This document shows positions 27,410-36,491 of a DNA stretch of 64,000 nucleotides, piece by piece. Positions within the stretch are counted from its first letter, which is position 1. Each line of letters starts with the position of its first letter. Source of the DNA: an uncultured Poribacteria bacterium (lineage in GTDB: Bacteria > Poribacteria > WGA-4E > WGA-3G); NCBI GenBank assembly GCA_958295855.1, contig OY282383.1, positions 626,481 through 690,480 on the forward strand, given 5' to 3'. The notes under the pieces were generated by a model that did not search any database, was not told where the DNA came from, and worked only from the letters and a program-made list of their open reading frames with translations. Made by a program: the position numbers and the translations under genes.

Positions 27410-28225
27410 TCAGCGCGCGAACGCAATCAGGTCTGTAACCATCTGCCGCATATCCGCGCGGTGAATGATCGCGTCTATGAATCCATGTTCGAGTAAGGAC
27501 TCTGCTTTCTGAAAGTTTTCCGGAAGTTCTTCTCGTAAGCTGGCAACCGCTAGCGGCCCTGCAAATCCGATACGTGCCCCGGGTTCAGCGATGATGACAT
27601 CGCCGAGTGAGGTATAGCTAGCGGTGGCACCGCCAAACGTCGGGTCGGTGACGACAGAGATGTAAAAGACACCGTTTTTGGCGTACACTGCACAAGCGGC
27701 AGCAGTTTTCGCCATCTGCATCAAGGCGAGCGTGCCTTCCTGCATCCGCATGCCCCCGCTAACGGAGACGATAACCAACGGCAATCTGTTTTCAAGTGCG
27801 CGTTCAATACATCGGGTGACTTTTTCGCCGATGACGGCACCGCATGTCCCACCTATAAATCCGACATCACCTATCGCAATAGCTGTAGGGTACCCGCCGA
27901 TTTTGGCTATCCCAGAAAGCATCTCAGAGCGGAGGCCTGTTTTCGCAATATCTCGCTCCAGTTTCTGCGGATATTCCGGAAATTCTAACGAATCAATAGA
28001 GTAGAGGTGTGCATCGTATTCCTCAAAGCTGTCCCCATCTATGAGGAGATTAAGGCGTTCATAAGCATTCATGTAGTGATGGTAATCGCAGTGCTGGCAC
28101 ACTTTCAGATTTTTGACAAACGCTTCCGCTGCAATCTGGGTACCGCAATTTCTACATGAAACTGTTTTTAACAATTCAGTTTTTGCTCGGTTTTGTCCGT
28201 TGTCCAAAACCGCTTCTCCATCCAT
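27410..28225 (-). CDS. accD: Acetyl-CoA carboxylase carboxyltransferase, beta subunit, with repeat-encoded leader
   Basis: Carboxyl transfer from biotin carboxyl carrier protein to acetyl-CoA, first step of fatty-acid synthesis. Zinc ribbon CRNCG..CQHCDYH at the start of the native part, then the crotonase-fold motifs GGTCGAVIGEKVTR, SGGMRMQEGTLALMQMAKT and DPTFGGATASYTSLGD. The ATG at 28225 has GAGGGGAG upstream and opens into the family B peptide ([14 protein letters not shown]), fused in frame to KTVSCRNCG. There is no ATG at the native start; a TTG at 28174, the last codons of the repeat, is the only alternative. Either way the repeat provides the start codon. accA is not in the window. 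Confidence 0.9.
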   Translation of the reverse strand: MDGEAVLDNGQNRAKTELLKTVSCRNCGTQIAAEAFVKNLKVCQHCDYHHYMNAYERLNLLIDGDSFEEYDAHLYSIDSLEFPEYPQKLERDIAKTGLRSEMLSGIAKIGGYPTAIAIGDVGFIGGTCGAVIGEKVTRCIERALENRLPLVIVSVSGGMRMQEGTLALMQMAKTAAACAVYAKNGVFYISVVTDPTFGGATASYTSLGDVIIAEPGARIGFAGPLAVASLREELPENFQKAESLLEHGFIDAIIHRADMRQMVTDLIAFAR

Positions 28226-28412
28226 TTGTAGAATCTCCCCTCTAATTAAACCTTAAAATACACAAAAAAGAGAAATCTCTGCCGAGATTTTTGCGGCTAC
28301 TGGTATATGTCCCCTGCTTTGCAGGGGCTAATACCCTCTGCGCCCATAAGCGACGTGCATTCCACACCATCACAACTACAACCAAAACCCTTCAAACTAG
28401 CCAACAACAAAA
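28160..28412 (-). repeat. Full family B copy upstream of and inside the accD 5' end
   Basis: Head (28166-28200, translated as accD leader), SD/ATG zone (28223-28245), AGAAATCTCTGCCGAGAT (28270-28290), palindrome (28298-28332), family F fragment (28338-28360) and tail (28362-28411). No other gene. Bases 28413-28490 have no feature I recognise. Confidence 0.85.
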
Positions 28413-28539
28413 ACAGGCAATTATAATACCGCAGTGAGGAACTTATACATATCTAACCAAACCTGCTCAAATCTCTCAGGTGGTTATCAGTAAAGGTATT
28501 AACCCTGCTTTGCAGGGCTTATACCGATTCACTCTTCCT

Positions 28540-28627
28540 CATTCAACGTTCACTGCCTACCCGCGTAGGACTTACATGAACTCCAGAGGCGTTTTACGTC
28601 TCCCGCCTGCTACGGGCGACACACTTG
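28540..28627 (-). ncRNA. Possible omega-RNA / right end of the IS200/IS605-type element
   Basis: Directly downstream of the tnpB stop on the same strand, where guide RNAs of TnpB normally lie. Two small stems are visible (CCTAC/GTAGG around 28557-28570, and CCCG/CGGG around 28601-28616). A family A palindrome (28491-28522) follows. No guide boundary can be fixed from one copy. Confidence 0.3.
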
Positions 28628-29383
28628 TTAGACAGGACACAGGTTGATTGCAGCATTGACATCTCTGTCACACGTGAAACCACACTCACCGCAGTGGTAT
28701 ATACGTTCACGCAGAGTCAACTCCGATTTCTTACTACCGCAACTACTGCACGTTTGACTACTCGCAAAGAACATCGCGGCTTCCGTGAGGGGGATGCCTC
28801 TACGTTCTGCTTTATATTTCAGCATTGTTAGAAATCGGGACAACGCAGAATCAGAGAGTGCCTTTGCCAGCTTCCGATTTTTCAGCAGGCCGGATACGTT
28901 CAGAGTCTCTATACCCATTCTTGAAGCCTTGCGAACGATGGCAGTGCTTGCTTTATGATGACTATCCTCTCTGATGCAGGATATTCTGTCATGCACACTT
29001 GCCAGTCTGCTCTTTGCCTTCCGCCAGTTATTGGACAGAAACGTCTTCCGTGATAACGTTCGATTGGCTCGTGCCAGTTTCCTAAGATAACGTTTCAATG
29101 GACGTGGGTTCTCATACTTTGTGCCATCACTACACGTTGCCAACGTATTGATACCCACATCCACACCGACCGCGGGCTTGTCATCCCTCAAAGACATCTG
29201 CACCATCGTGTTTGCATCATCGGTGTGAACTCGGATGGAAACAAACCACTTATCATCTTTCCTCGACGCAACCACACGGGAAACCTCACCTGTCCAACGA
29301 AGCGCCTCACGCATACGCACCCACCCGATGACTGGCAGTTGCACACGCTTTTTGTATACCTGAATTGTTCCTTTGCCGTTAAA

Positions 29384-29415
29384 GGTATTAGCCCTGCTTT
29401 GCAGGGATAAATACC
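29384..29415. repeat. Family A palindrome that breaks tnpB
   Basis: GGTATTAGCCCTGC-TTT-GCAGGGATAAATACC. Removing 31 bases restores ..AESFNGKGT.., a normal TnpB segment. The net insertion is 1 modulo 3, giving an immediate stop (IPAKQG-stop). Confidence 0.9.
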
Positions 29416-29678
29416 GATTCCGCTTGGTAACTCTGTTTACCACTTCGGTTCTTCGGCTTAGGGAATTTATTCTGTCCACTCAGCCACCTTCGCACAGCAT
29501 CGCTGAAGTGATGGATAGCATTCTTCGATGCATTCTGGGACATCGCATCACACCAAGGGAATATCTCACGCTTTTTGGCGTTGAATTCCTTCTTGATGTC
29601 ATACAACGTCTTCCAGTGACCCTCGTCTAATCCAGACTTGAAGGAAGACAGCGCGGCGTTGTAGGCAACACGGGCGTA

Positions 29679-29714
29679 TCGGTATTTACCCCGCTTTGCG
29701 GGGAATAATACCTT
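29679..29714. repeat. Family A palindrome tolerated in tnpB
   Basis: A 36-base insertion (palindrome core 29681-29712 plus two flanking bases on each side). It adds 12 codons (KVLFPAKRGKYR) between HCG and YARVAYN, which are adjacent in ordinary TnpB proteins. In frame. Confidence 0.9.
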
Positions 29715-29789
29715 ACCACAGTGCTGTGCCAGCAAGGTGGCTTGCTTATTATTTGGAGTGAGTTGAATCTTCTGCGTTCGCACAGACAT

Positions 29790-30264
29790 ATTCAATTCCT
29801 TTTCAAGGGTTCGCAGGACGTGTTTTGCTGCCAGACGCTGGAAGTGGGCGGAGACAACAGCGGATGGTATGCTTCCCCGCTTTGCGGGGCAACATGCCAC
29901 ATGCTGAAGGAGTCTTTCCCCGCCCCACACGAGACTACCAGTATAACTGACTTCCAAAATAAATGCAAGCACTTTTTTGGTATGCTTCCCCGCTTTGCGG
30001 GGCAACATACCATTCGCCTGAGAGATTTGATTAGATTTGTCAAGGAATGACCAGATTTTACGCCACTGCAACTTGCCCTTATTTCTAGTGTTTGTCAAGC
30101 CAAATTTTGGTTGCCGCACAGGCTGCGAATTCCACAAAAATAAGCACGGCGCGCTTGAGTGCTCATCCGGAAACCGCGAATCACTGTTGGAGCCTGCCGC
30201 CGCATTCGCCATGAACCGATTTACCGACGATTTGGCGTGTGCCGTTCCAATGCTCGGCGTTAAT
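29790..30264. other. Region upstream of tnpB, two palindromes, no clear gene
   Basis: Two near-identical palindromes with GGTATGCTTCCCCGC-TTT-GCGGGGCAACAT arms (29866-29898 and 29979-30011). The open minus-strand frame through this stretch continues the tnpB frame but has no recognisable protein. It could contain the left end of the IS; no TnpA motif is seen. Confidence 0.5.
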
Positions 30265-30339
30265 CTATGTCATGAACGTGCATTCATCTACGTTGCGTTT
30301 GGGTGTGCTTTCAACGGTGACGACTGCGTCGCTTTTCAT
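30265..30339 (-). CDS. Possible 24-residue ORF with strong ribosome-binding site
   Basis: ATG at 30339 is preceded by AAGGAGGAAATTCTGATA, a near-perfect Shine-Dalgarno. The peptide (MKSDAVVTVESTPKRNV..) stops at 30265. It may be the remnant of a longer gene cut by the IS insertion. No family recognised. Confidence 0.3.
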   Translation of the reverse strand: MKSDAVVTVESTPKRNVDECTFMT

Positions 30340-30413
30340 TATCAGAATTTCCTCCTTAGTAGGTAAAGATAAGGCATTTTAGCAGTTTTGGTAATATTTG
30401 TCAAGAAAAACCA

Positions 30414-30570
30414 TCTTAACAATTCGGGGTGGTATTTGCCCCTGCAAGCAGGGGTATCATACCAGTGCTGCTCGGTTTTGTCCATGTTAAGGATATTACC
30501 CCTGCAAAGCAGGGGCAAATACAATTGCGTCACAACTACAACGGAAACCGTTGGAACTAGGCAACTTAAG
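30414..30570 (-). repeat. Shortened family B copy with two palindromes
   Basis: Head (30416-30428), palindrome (30430-30462), CTGCTCGGTTTTGTCC, second palindrome (30488-30521) and tail to 30566. The SD/ATG section is deleted. The tail abuts the AAA ATPase stop. Confidence 0.85.
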
Positions 30571-32533
30571 CATTCAACCCAAGCACACCGCTCAGTTCCA
30601 TCAAACGCTGGTTAATCCTTGTTTTGTCAATTCGGTTGCCATCCACGAATTCTTCGTATTGTGGGAGCAGCGCATCGGGAAGCATTGCCCGGGAATTTGC
30701 CTCCCGCAACGCCAACAACCCCATGAAGAGTTGCATCTCAGGTGAATAGTTTGGAATAAAATCGTCCAAGGCTTCGCGCAGTTCGGCTTCAGTCAGCCGG
30801 TCTCGCTGATGGCGGCGTGCAATGTTATGGGCGCGTTGCACAATCATTAACAAATCTTGATAAGTGATTCCGTCTGTGCGCGCGTCCTCCATGAGTGCCT
30901 GGAAATTGATTCGATCATGCGTGTATCCCTCACAATAAATCCTTAAAATTTCCGCCCTGCCACTAGAGGGAGGCGGTAGCAAAATTAATTTGGAATCGAA
31001 AATTCCTGCCCGCCGAAAAATTGGCGGCATTAAATCCGGACGACTTGATGCACCTACCCAGATGACTTTACCGTGCAAGGAAGCATCCGTGATGGCGTTC
31101 ACAAGACTTGTTGGCAAAGTATATGCCACATCTTCCGGTTGCATGCTGGAATGCGGAGATGCCTGCTCAATTTCGTCCATAAAAACTACAACCGGCACAA
31201 TACCCCGAATAAAGTTGATGGCGGCATTCAGATTCCGTTCATAGCTATTCCCGTTTTCATGAATGCTGACTGCCACCTCACCTACCTGCGCGGCGTAGCG
31301 AAGCTGGACAAACGTCATGTTTGTTTCACCTGCGAGCAACTTTGCCACGAACATCTTTCCTGTGCCAGGGGGGCCGAGAAACAGCATACCGCGAGGCACG
31401 CGCCTCATATCTCGCTGTCTCATGCCGTCTGCAATATCTTCAATCGCGCGCATGGGGTACCACCCTCTCACAGAGGCATTTGCCGGCGGTATGTCGATGT
31501 CAAGGATACCGTGACTGAAAATCTTAACGCTCTCACGCCGATAGTTCATGAGCAATTCACCGCTTGCCTTCTGCTCGGTCGATGCTGCTTGGCGCACAAC
31601 ATCGTGAACCCCAAATAAGTTGAGGCCTACGGTTTCGCGTGCGAAGGTTTCTCTGTCGCGCGCATCTCCGAGGCTTTTGCGCATTTGCGCGCGTGCGAGG
31701 GTTTCGCTGTCGCTAGCATCTCCGAGGCTTTTGTGCATTTGCGTGCTAACGTGTGAGATGGTATGCAGGTGCTCAATAAACTGCAAGCGTTGGGCATAGT
31801 CTGGAAACGGAATTTCCACGAGCGGAATCTCCGGATTCCGTATAAGATTGGGATGAACATCGAATGTGTTTTGGGTGACAAGAAGGATGATGTGTTTTCG
31901 CCTTCGGATGTCTAAGTCGGATGCCCAATCTTGAAGCTTGTTGAAAAAGCGTGGTAAGGCATCGTTTGCGCCGCTGTGCAGAGAAGGATGATTCGGCGCG
32001 AGTTGTTCCAGAGAATTGATAACCAATCCGACTTTCACTCTGTCTCCCCTTAGGAGGTGACTCAGTTTATCTTGCAATTCTTCCGAGGGAGCAGGGTTGA
32101 TAGTTGCAAACGCATCTTCGTGAAGTTTATCGATGGCTAGAGTGGAATTAATTCTTCTACGGGCAACCTGAGTGTCTGCTTCATCATCCGCGAGATTTGC
32201 GTCTTCTACGTCCTGAAGGCGGCGAAGCGTCTGAAGCCATGTCGCCAGACTCTGGAAGTGGAAAACGCCAGATTTCTCATACTGCGGGACCAACGCTAGC
32301 ATTTTCTGAGTCGCTTGCCATTGGTGAATATTGGGAAAAGTTATGCCTTGTGTTGGGTTGTATCCGAAGACGAGGTCGCACCCTAAAACGTTGAGTTGCT
32401 CCATGAGATAACTCGTTGCTGGCAAATAGCCGTAGGCCTGGTCGTAGAGCAGGTCGTTGACATTAAAATGCAGTAAAAATTGATGGGCAGAGCCTGCTTT
32501 GTAGTGTCTGACAATCTGTTCCCAAAACATCAT
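30566..32533 (-). CDS. AAA+ ATPase of unknown role (Ycf46/CDC48-like core)
   Basis: 655 residues from the ATG at 32533; a TTG at 32566 inside the repeat head would add 11. The N-terminal half has no recognised domain. The C-terminal half is a classical AAA domain: Walker A GPPGTGKMFVAKLLAGE (Met in place of the usual Thr/Ser after Lys), Walker B VVVFMDEIEQA, sensor-like WVGASSRPDLM, arginine-finger region FRRAGIFDSKL, and a helical lid. About residues 285-325 hold a tandem duplication (QMHKSLGDASDSETLAR / QMRKSLGDARDRETFAR). It lies downstream of leuC-leuD on the same strand but shows no metabolic link. Replacement of the Walker A Thr weakens Mg coordination in many P-loop enzymes. Confidence 0.75.
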   Translation of the reverse strand: MMFWEQIVRHYKAGSAHQFLLHFNVNDLLYDQAYGYLPATSYLMEQLNVLGCDLVFGYNPTQGITFPNIHQWQATQKMLALVPQYEKSGVFHFQSLATWLQTLRRLQDVEDANLADDEADTQVARRRINSTLAIDKLHEDAFATINPAPSEELQDKLSHLLRGDRVKVGLVINSLEQLAPNHPSLHSGANDALPRFFNKLQDWASDLDIRRRKHIILLVTQNTFDVHPNLIRNPEIPLVEIPFPDYAQRLQFIEHLHTISHVSTQMHKSLGDASDSETLARAQMRKSLGDARDRETFARETVGLNLFGVHDVVRQAASTEQKASGELLMNYRRESVKIFSHGILDIDIPPANASVRGWYPMRAIEDIADGMRQRDMRRVPRGMLFLGPPGTGKMFVAKLLAGETNMTFVQLRYAAQVGEVAVSIHENGNSYERNLNAAINFIRGIVPVVVFMDEIEQASPHSSMQPEDVAYTLPTSLVNAITDASLHGKVIWVGASSRPDLMPPIFRRAGIFDSKLILLPPPSSGRAEILRIYCEGYTHDRINFQALMEDARTDGITYQDLLMIVQRAHNIARRHQRDRLTEAELREALDDFIPNYSPEMQLFMGLLALREANSRAMLPDALLPQYEEFVDGNRIDKTRINQRLMELSGVLGLNA

Positions 32534-32554
32534 GTATCTCCGATTTTTCAACAA

Positions 32555-32765
32555 GGTTTTTAACAATTGGGGGTGTTATTTGCCCCTGCAAGCAGGGGTA
32601 TCATACCAGTGCTGCTCGGTTTTGTCCGTTGTCTAAGACTGCTTTTCGACCCGTTTGTAGATTCCCCGCTCCTAATTAAGCCTTAAAATACTTACATGAG
32701 AAATCTCCGACGAGATTTTCAAACACGTCACAACTACAACAGAAACCATTGGAACTAGGCAACAA
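32555..32765 (-). repeat. Full family B copy between leuD and the AAA ATPase gene
   Basis: Head (32560-32574), palindrome (32573-32606), CTGCTCGG.. (32612-32665), SD zone CCCGCTCCTAATTAAGCC, tail (32697-32766). The tail includes the leuD stop codon. Confidence 0.9.
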
Positions 32766-33351
32766 CAAAAAAGCGGTTTTCGTAGGCGGCAATGTCCGCC
32801 TCAAACTGTAAGGTCCAACCGATTTCATCAAGCCCGTTTAGCAGGCAGTGTTTCTCAAAATCGCCGATATCAAACGAGTGTGAAGTACCCTCAGGGCATA
32901 TCACCACTTGTTCCTCCAGATGCACCATTAACCGATATCCCTCGGTGGCATGCACCGCTTGACTCAGCGTGGCAATAACGTTTGCGGGCAGGGCTATCGG
33001 TAGTATGCCGTTCTTGTAGCAATTATTGCGAAAGATGTCAGCAAAAGATGGTGCGAGGAGTGCCTTGAAGCCGTACTGCTGAAGTGCCCAGGGTGCGTGC
33101 TCACGAGAGCTGCCACAGCCAAAGTTGACACCAGCAATGAGGATGCTCGCGCCTGCATATCGTGGCAGGTTCAGCACGAACTCCGGGTGCAGCTCACCAT
33201 TTTCAAGGTAACGCCAATCGTAGAAGAGAAATTCTCCGAAGCCGGTTCGTTCAATCCGTTTCAGAAATTGCTTCGGGATAATCTGGTCGGTGTCAACATT
33301 AATTCGATCGAGTGGTACGACAAGTCCAACGTGTTCTTTGAATGCTTCCAT
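32755..33351 (-). CDS. leuD: 3-isopropylmalate dehydratase small subunit
   Basis: 198 residues, with LeuC forming the leucine-pathway isomerase. Motifs [32 protein letters not shown] and [17 protein letters not shown]. The natural end AYENRF is followed by FVVA and a TAG read from the family B tail. At the 5' end the ribosome-binding site AAAGGAGG (about 33399-33406) is separated from ATG 33351 by a family A palindrome (33362-33394). Either the hairpin folds to bring the two together, or translation begins at the GTG at 33396 and the hairpin is translated as an extra 15 residues ([14 protein letters not shown]). Confidence 0.9.
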   Translation of the reverse strand: MEAFKEHVGLVVPLDRINVDTDQIIPKQFLKRIERTGFGEFLFYDWRYLENGELHPEFVLNLPRYAGASILIAGVNFGCGSSREHAPWALQQYGFKALLAPSFADIFRNNCYKNGILPIALPANVIATLSQAVHATEGYRLMVHLEEQVVICPEGTSHSFDIGDFEKHCLLNGLDEIGWTLQFEADIAAYENRFFVVA

Positions 33352-33361
33352 TTTCTGTAAT

Positions 33362-33650
33362 TGTATTTTCCCCTGCAAAGCAGGGGTTAATACCACTTCC
33401 TCCTTTTTTTAACAATTGGGGGTGGTATTTGCCCCTGCAAGCAGGGGTATCATACCAGTGCTGTTCGGTTTTGTCCAGGTGGTATTAACCCCTGCCTTTG
33501 CAGGGGCAATATGCCAGTGTCCAAAACCGATTTTCGACGCATTTCTAGAATTTTCTGTCCTAATTAAGCCTTAAAAACGCTTACATCAGAAATCTCCGAC
33601 GAGATCTGCCACAACGTCACAACTACAACCAAAACCCTTCGAACTAGGCA
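33362..33650 (-). repeat. Family B copy with three palindromes between leuC and leuD
   Basis: Palindromes at 33362-33394, 33423-33455 and 33480-33512; head at 33410-33424; SD/ATG zone around 33537-33560; tail 33580-33655 including the leuC stop. Fills the whole gap. Confidence 0.9.
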
Positions 33651-35062
33651 ACAACAAAAAACTGAAACGTTCGGATGTCCACAAAATGGCCCGTTACCGC
33701 AGTTGCCGCGGCCATCTGTGGGCTGACGAGGTGTGTTCTGCCACCTTTGCCTTGCCTTCCCTCGAAATTCCTGTTGGATGTGCTGGCGCAGCGCTGCCCC
33801 GGCATCAGAATATCCGGGTTCATGCCGAGGCACATACTACAACCTGCTTCGCGCCATTCAAATCCCGCGGCACGGAAGATGTCGTCAAGCCCTTCCGCCT
33901 CCGCTTGGCGTTTGACTGCCTGTGAACCGGGGACAACCATTGCACTGAGCGTCTCGGCTACTTTTCTACCTTTTGCTACTTCAGCCGCAGCACGGAGATC
34001 GCTAATGCGGGAGTTGGTGCAGCTGCCAATAAAAACCCTGTCCACGGTAATATCTGTCATCGGTGTACCGGGTTCCAATGCCATGTACGCCAAGGCATGT
34101 TCGGCTGCGCGTTTTTCATCAGGTGTTGCCATGGCAGCAGGGTTCGGCACACACCCTGTCACATCGGTTACCATGCCCGGATTTGTGCCCCACGTAATCT
34201 GAGGTGCAATTTTTTCTGCGTCAAGTTGCAGGGTTCTATCGTACGTTGCCCCGTCATCGGTGGGGAGTTGTTTCCAGCGTTCAACCGCTGCATCAAACGC
34301 TTCACCTTGCGGTGCAAAGCGTCTACCGATGAGATATTCGTAGGTGGTGTCATCAGGTGCTATCATTCCTGCGCGGGCCCCTGCTTCAATTGACATATTG
34401 CAAACGGTCATCCGTTCCTCAACGCTGAGGGCGCGTATAGCGGAGCCTGTGTATTCAACGACGGCACCGTTGCCACCATCAATGCCTATCTGCCCAATAA
34501 TAGAGAGAATGATGTCTTTAGCAGTCACACCGTAAGGCAGGATGCCATCAATCCGAATCTCAAACGTTTCCGATTTCTGTTGTAAAAGGCATTGCGTAGC
34601 AAGCACATGCTCAATTTCGCTGGTGCCAATACCGAAGGCGAGCGCGCCTAACGCGCCGTGTGTTGAGGTATGGCTATCCCCACACACGATAGTTTTTCCG
34701 GGTTGAGTGATGCCCAGTTCGGGGCCGATGACATGCACAATTCCCTGCTCGGGGCTGTTGATGTCGTAGAGCGGAATGTCGAACTCAGCGCAGTTTTCGG
34801 CGAGGGTTTCCATTTGCTTCGCTGCGATGAGGTCTGCGACAGGCAGCGTTCGATCCGTTGTGGGGACGTTGTGATCCATTGTGGCGAATGTCAAGTCGGG
34901 ACGGCGCACCCTTCGGTTGTTAAGTCGCAACCCCTCAAATGCTTGCGGGGAGGTGACTTCGTGCACAAGGTGCGTGTCAATATAGAGAATTGGAACATCG
35001 CCCGAGGCGGCGCGCACAAGATGCGCGTCCCATATTTTTTCGTACATCGTTTGTGTGTTCAT
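33644..35062 (-). CDS. leuC: 3-isopropylmalate dehydratase large subunit
   Basis: 472 residues, aconitase family. Typical motifs: KIWDAHLV at the start, [56 protein letters not shown], and [12 protein letters not shown]; the three cysteines for the 4Fe-4S cluster are present (GSCTN and CSMCLGMN). It ends FQFFVVA with the stop codon taken from the family B tail. leuD follows, so leuCD are one transcript. leuA and leuB are not in this window. The start ATG at 35062 has only a weak ribosome-binding site. Confidence 0.95.
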   Translation of the reverse strand: MNTQTMYEKIWDAHLVRAASGDVPILYIDTHLVHEVTSPQAFEGLRLNNRRVRRPDLTFATMDHNVPTTDRTLPVADLIAAKQMETLAENCAEFDIPLYDINSPEQGIVHVIGPELGITQPGKTIVCGDSHTSTHGALGALAFGIGTSEIEHVLATQCLLQQKSETFEIRIDGILPYGVTAKDIILSIIGQIGIDGGNGAVVEYTGSAIRALSVEERMTVCNMSIEAGARAGMIAPDDTTYEYLIGRRFAPQGEAFDAAVERWKQLPTDDGATYDRTLQLDAEKIAPQITWGTNPGMVTDVTGCVPNPAAMATPDEKRAAEHALAYMALEPGTPMTDITVDRVFIGSCTNSRISDLRAAAEVAKGRKVAETLSAMVVPGSQAVKRQAEAEGLDDIFRAAGFEWREAGCSMCLGMNPDILMPGQRCASTSNRNFEGRQGKGGRTHLVSPQMAAATAVTGHFVDIRTFQFFVVA

Positions 35063-35175
35063 CTTTTTTTACTCTTTTGAATAAATTAAAGCGGTTTAAT
35101 GTCATGCCCAGGACAGGGTAGCAGCGAAGATAGCGGGCAGCACGGGGGCCTGCCCCTACAAGTGCTCAAATAAGA

Positions 35176-36357
35176 TTACTCGAAGCGTTGCAATGCGCCG
35201 TCTTTTACTATCAGTATCTTCGGCTCATAGATAGCGTCTCCGTTGGTGTCAAAAGAGAACTTGCCCAAAACTGTGTCGAAATCTCTGATATTTGCCAGCG
35301 CGTCTCGAATCGCGGTTGAATCAGTTGATTGGGCATCCCTAATTGCCTCCGATAGCATATAGACAGCGGTATACGACATCGTGGTGAAGGTGTTTGGCTC
35401 TGTGCCGAAAGTTGCCCTGTAATTCTGGACGAAGGCTTGATTTCCCGGTGTGTCATCTGTGCTGAGCCAACCTATAAAAGTTATTGCACCCTCGGCGGCG
35501 GCACCCGCGGCTTGTACCTCAACATCCGTTAATGAACTCACAATAAAGGGAACAGATATGCCTAGTTGATGCCCTTGCATCAGCATCCCCGGTTTTTCGG
35601 GGGGTAACGCAGAAACAAAGATGGCATCCGGATTCAACGCCTTGATTCGAGCCAATTGTGCGGAGAAATCGGTATCGCCACTCACAAAGGATTCCGTGGT
35701 GAGCACCTCAACACCGTTCGTAGTGAGTGCTTCCCGCAATGCCTCGTCTCGATCTGTGGAGAAGAGATCGGTTTCGTCATATATCGTAGCCACCCGTTGA
35801 TAGCCGAGTTTTGCATGCGTCGCCTTGATGCCTCTCGGAATCAGAACATCTGTCGTGAGCGGGATACGAAAGACAAAATCACCAATTGCGCTGAGGCCGC
35901 GGGCACCCGATGTGGGGCTAATGGCTACAATCTGATTTTCTTGCGCGATGGGAAAAGCCGCCTGCGTCGCACTTGAGGTAGCGGGGCCGAGGATAACAGC
36001 CACGCCCTCAGTATAAATCAGTTTATTGAAAGCCTCAACCGCGCCCTCTACAGTGCTGGTATCATCTTCAAGAATAAAATTAAGTCTTGTACTGCTGAGC
36101 TGTGCAGTGTTGATTTCATCACGAGCCAGTTCAAAGCCTTGTTTCATGAGTTGGCCCGTGGAAGCTAAGTGCCCTGTCAAAGGTAAAACTACCCCGATGG
36201 AAATCGCGCTATTTCTATCTTCTATCTGAGGTGTGGCAGGTTGGATAATTTGCGACATCCGCTCACAGGCGGAGAGGCCCACTATCAGGGTAACAATTGC
36301 CACGATAAACGTGAATCTTTTCAATTCAATCTGTCCCTTATTCGGTTTTTGTTTCAT
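35176..36357 (-). CDS. Periplasmic-binding lipoprotein, LivJ/ABC branched-chain amino-acid type
   Basis: 393 residues. Lipoprotein signal KRFTFIVAIVTLIVGLSAC with the cysteine near residue 31, then a type I periplasmic-binding fold (SIGVVLPLTGHLASTGQLMKQGFELARDEIN, GVAVILGPATSSATQA, VATIYDETDLFSTDR, DFSAQLARIKALNPDAIFVS). It should capture a small ligand, by family amino acids or amides, and pass it to an ABC importer. No permease or ATPase lies next to it. ATG 36357; an internal TTG before KRFTF is also possible. Downstream of it, bases 35063-35175 hold only a fragment of a family C-like repeat. Confidence 0.85.
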   Translation of the reverse strand: MKQKPNKGQIELKRFTFIVAIVTLIVGLSACERMSQIIQPATPQIEDRNSAISIGVVLPLTGHLASTGQLMKQGFELARDEINTAQLSSTRLNFILEDDTSTVEGAVEAFNKLIYTEGVAVILGPATSSATQAAFPIAQENQIVAISPTSGARGLSAIGDFVFRIPLTTDVLIPRGIKATHAKLGYQRVATIYDETDLFSTDRDEALREALTTNGVEVLTTESFVSGDTDFSAQLARIKALNPDAIFVSALPPEKPGMLMQGHQLGISVPFIVSSLTDVEVQAAGAAAEGAITFIGWLSTDDTPGNQAFVQNYRATFGTEPNTFTTMSYTAVYMLSEAIRDAQSTDSTAIRDALANIRDFDTVLGKFSFDTNGDAIYEPKILIVKDGALQRFE

Positions 36358-36491
36358 AGCATATCCAGAGGCGTTCCGTTTTGGGTTTTGTGTCGTTCAT
36401 AGCGGGAGCAGTCGCGATTCGGAGATCGCTCCTACCGCGAAGAGCCTTCGCTCAGGACCTCGAGGCTATAGAACAACTGAAAGTCTCTGTA
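36358..36491. other. Gap with a short GGAGATCGCTCC repeat
   Basis: Contains GCGATTCGGAGATCGCTCCTACC (36415-36437). The same inverted repeat occurs at 37434-37451 and reversed at 62136-62155. No gene. Confidence 0.6.

Larger units (their letters stand above)
28628..29789 (-). pseudogene. tnpB: Frameshifted tnpB (IS200/IS605 or IS607 accessory RNA-guided nuclease)
   Basis: N-terminal part starts at ATG 29789 (MSVRTQKIQL) and ends in a stop within a palindrome at about 29388. The C-terminal part continues in another frame to 28628. Joined, they give a normal TnpB: HCG..YARVAYNAALSSFKSG, SYQAESFNGKGTIQ, LPVIGWVRM, RuvC motif GVDVGINTLATCSDG, IETLNVSGL, zinc finger CSSCGSKK..CGECG, and CDRDVNAAINL. 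All three RuvC acidic residues and the four zinc cysteines remain, so decay is recent. Two family A palindromes are inserted: one in frame (29679-29714) and one that breaks the frame (29384-29415). No tnpA was found near it. The element is therefore a non-autonomous relic. Confidence 0.88.

Noticed and set aside
30037..30366. Plus-strand 109-codon ORF upstream of the tnpB region
   Set aside because: No recognisable domain or ribosome-binding site, and it runs antisense to a minus-strand frame with a strong Shine-Dalgarno.
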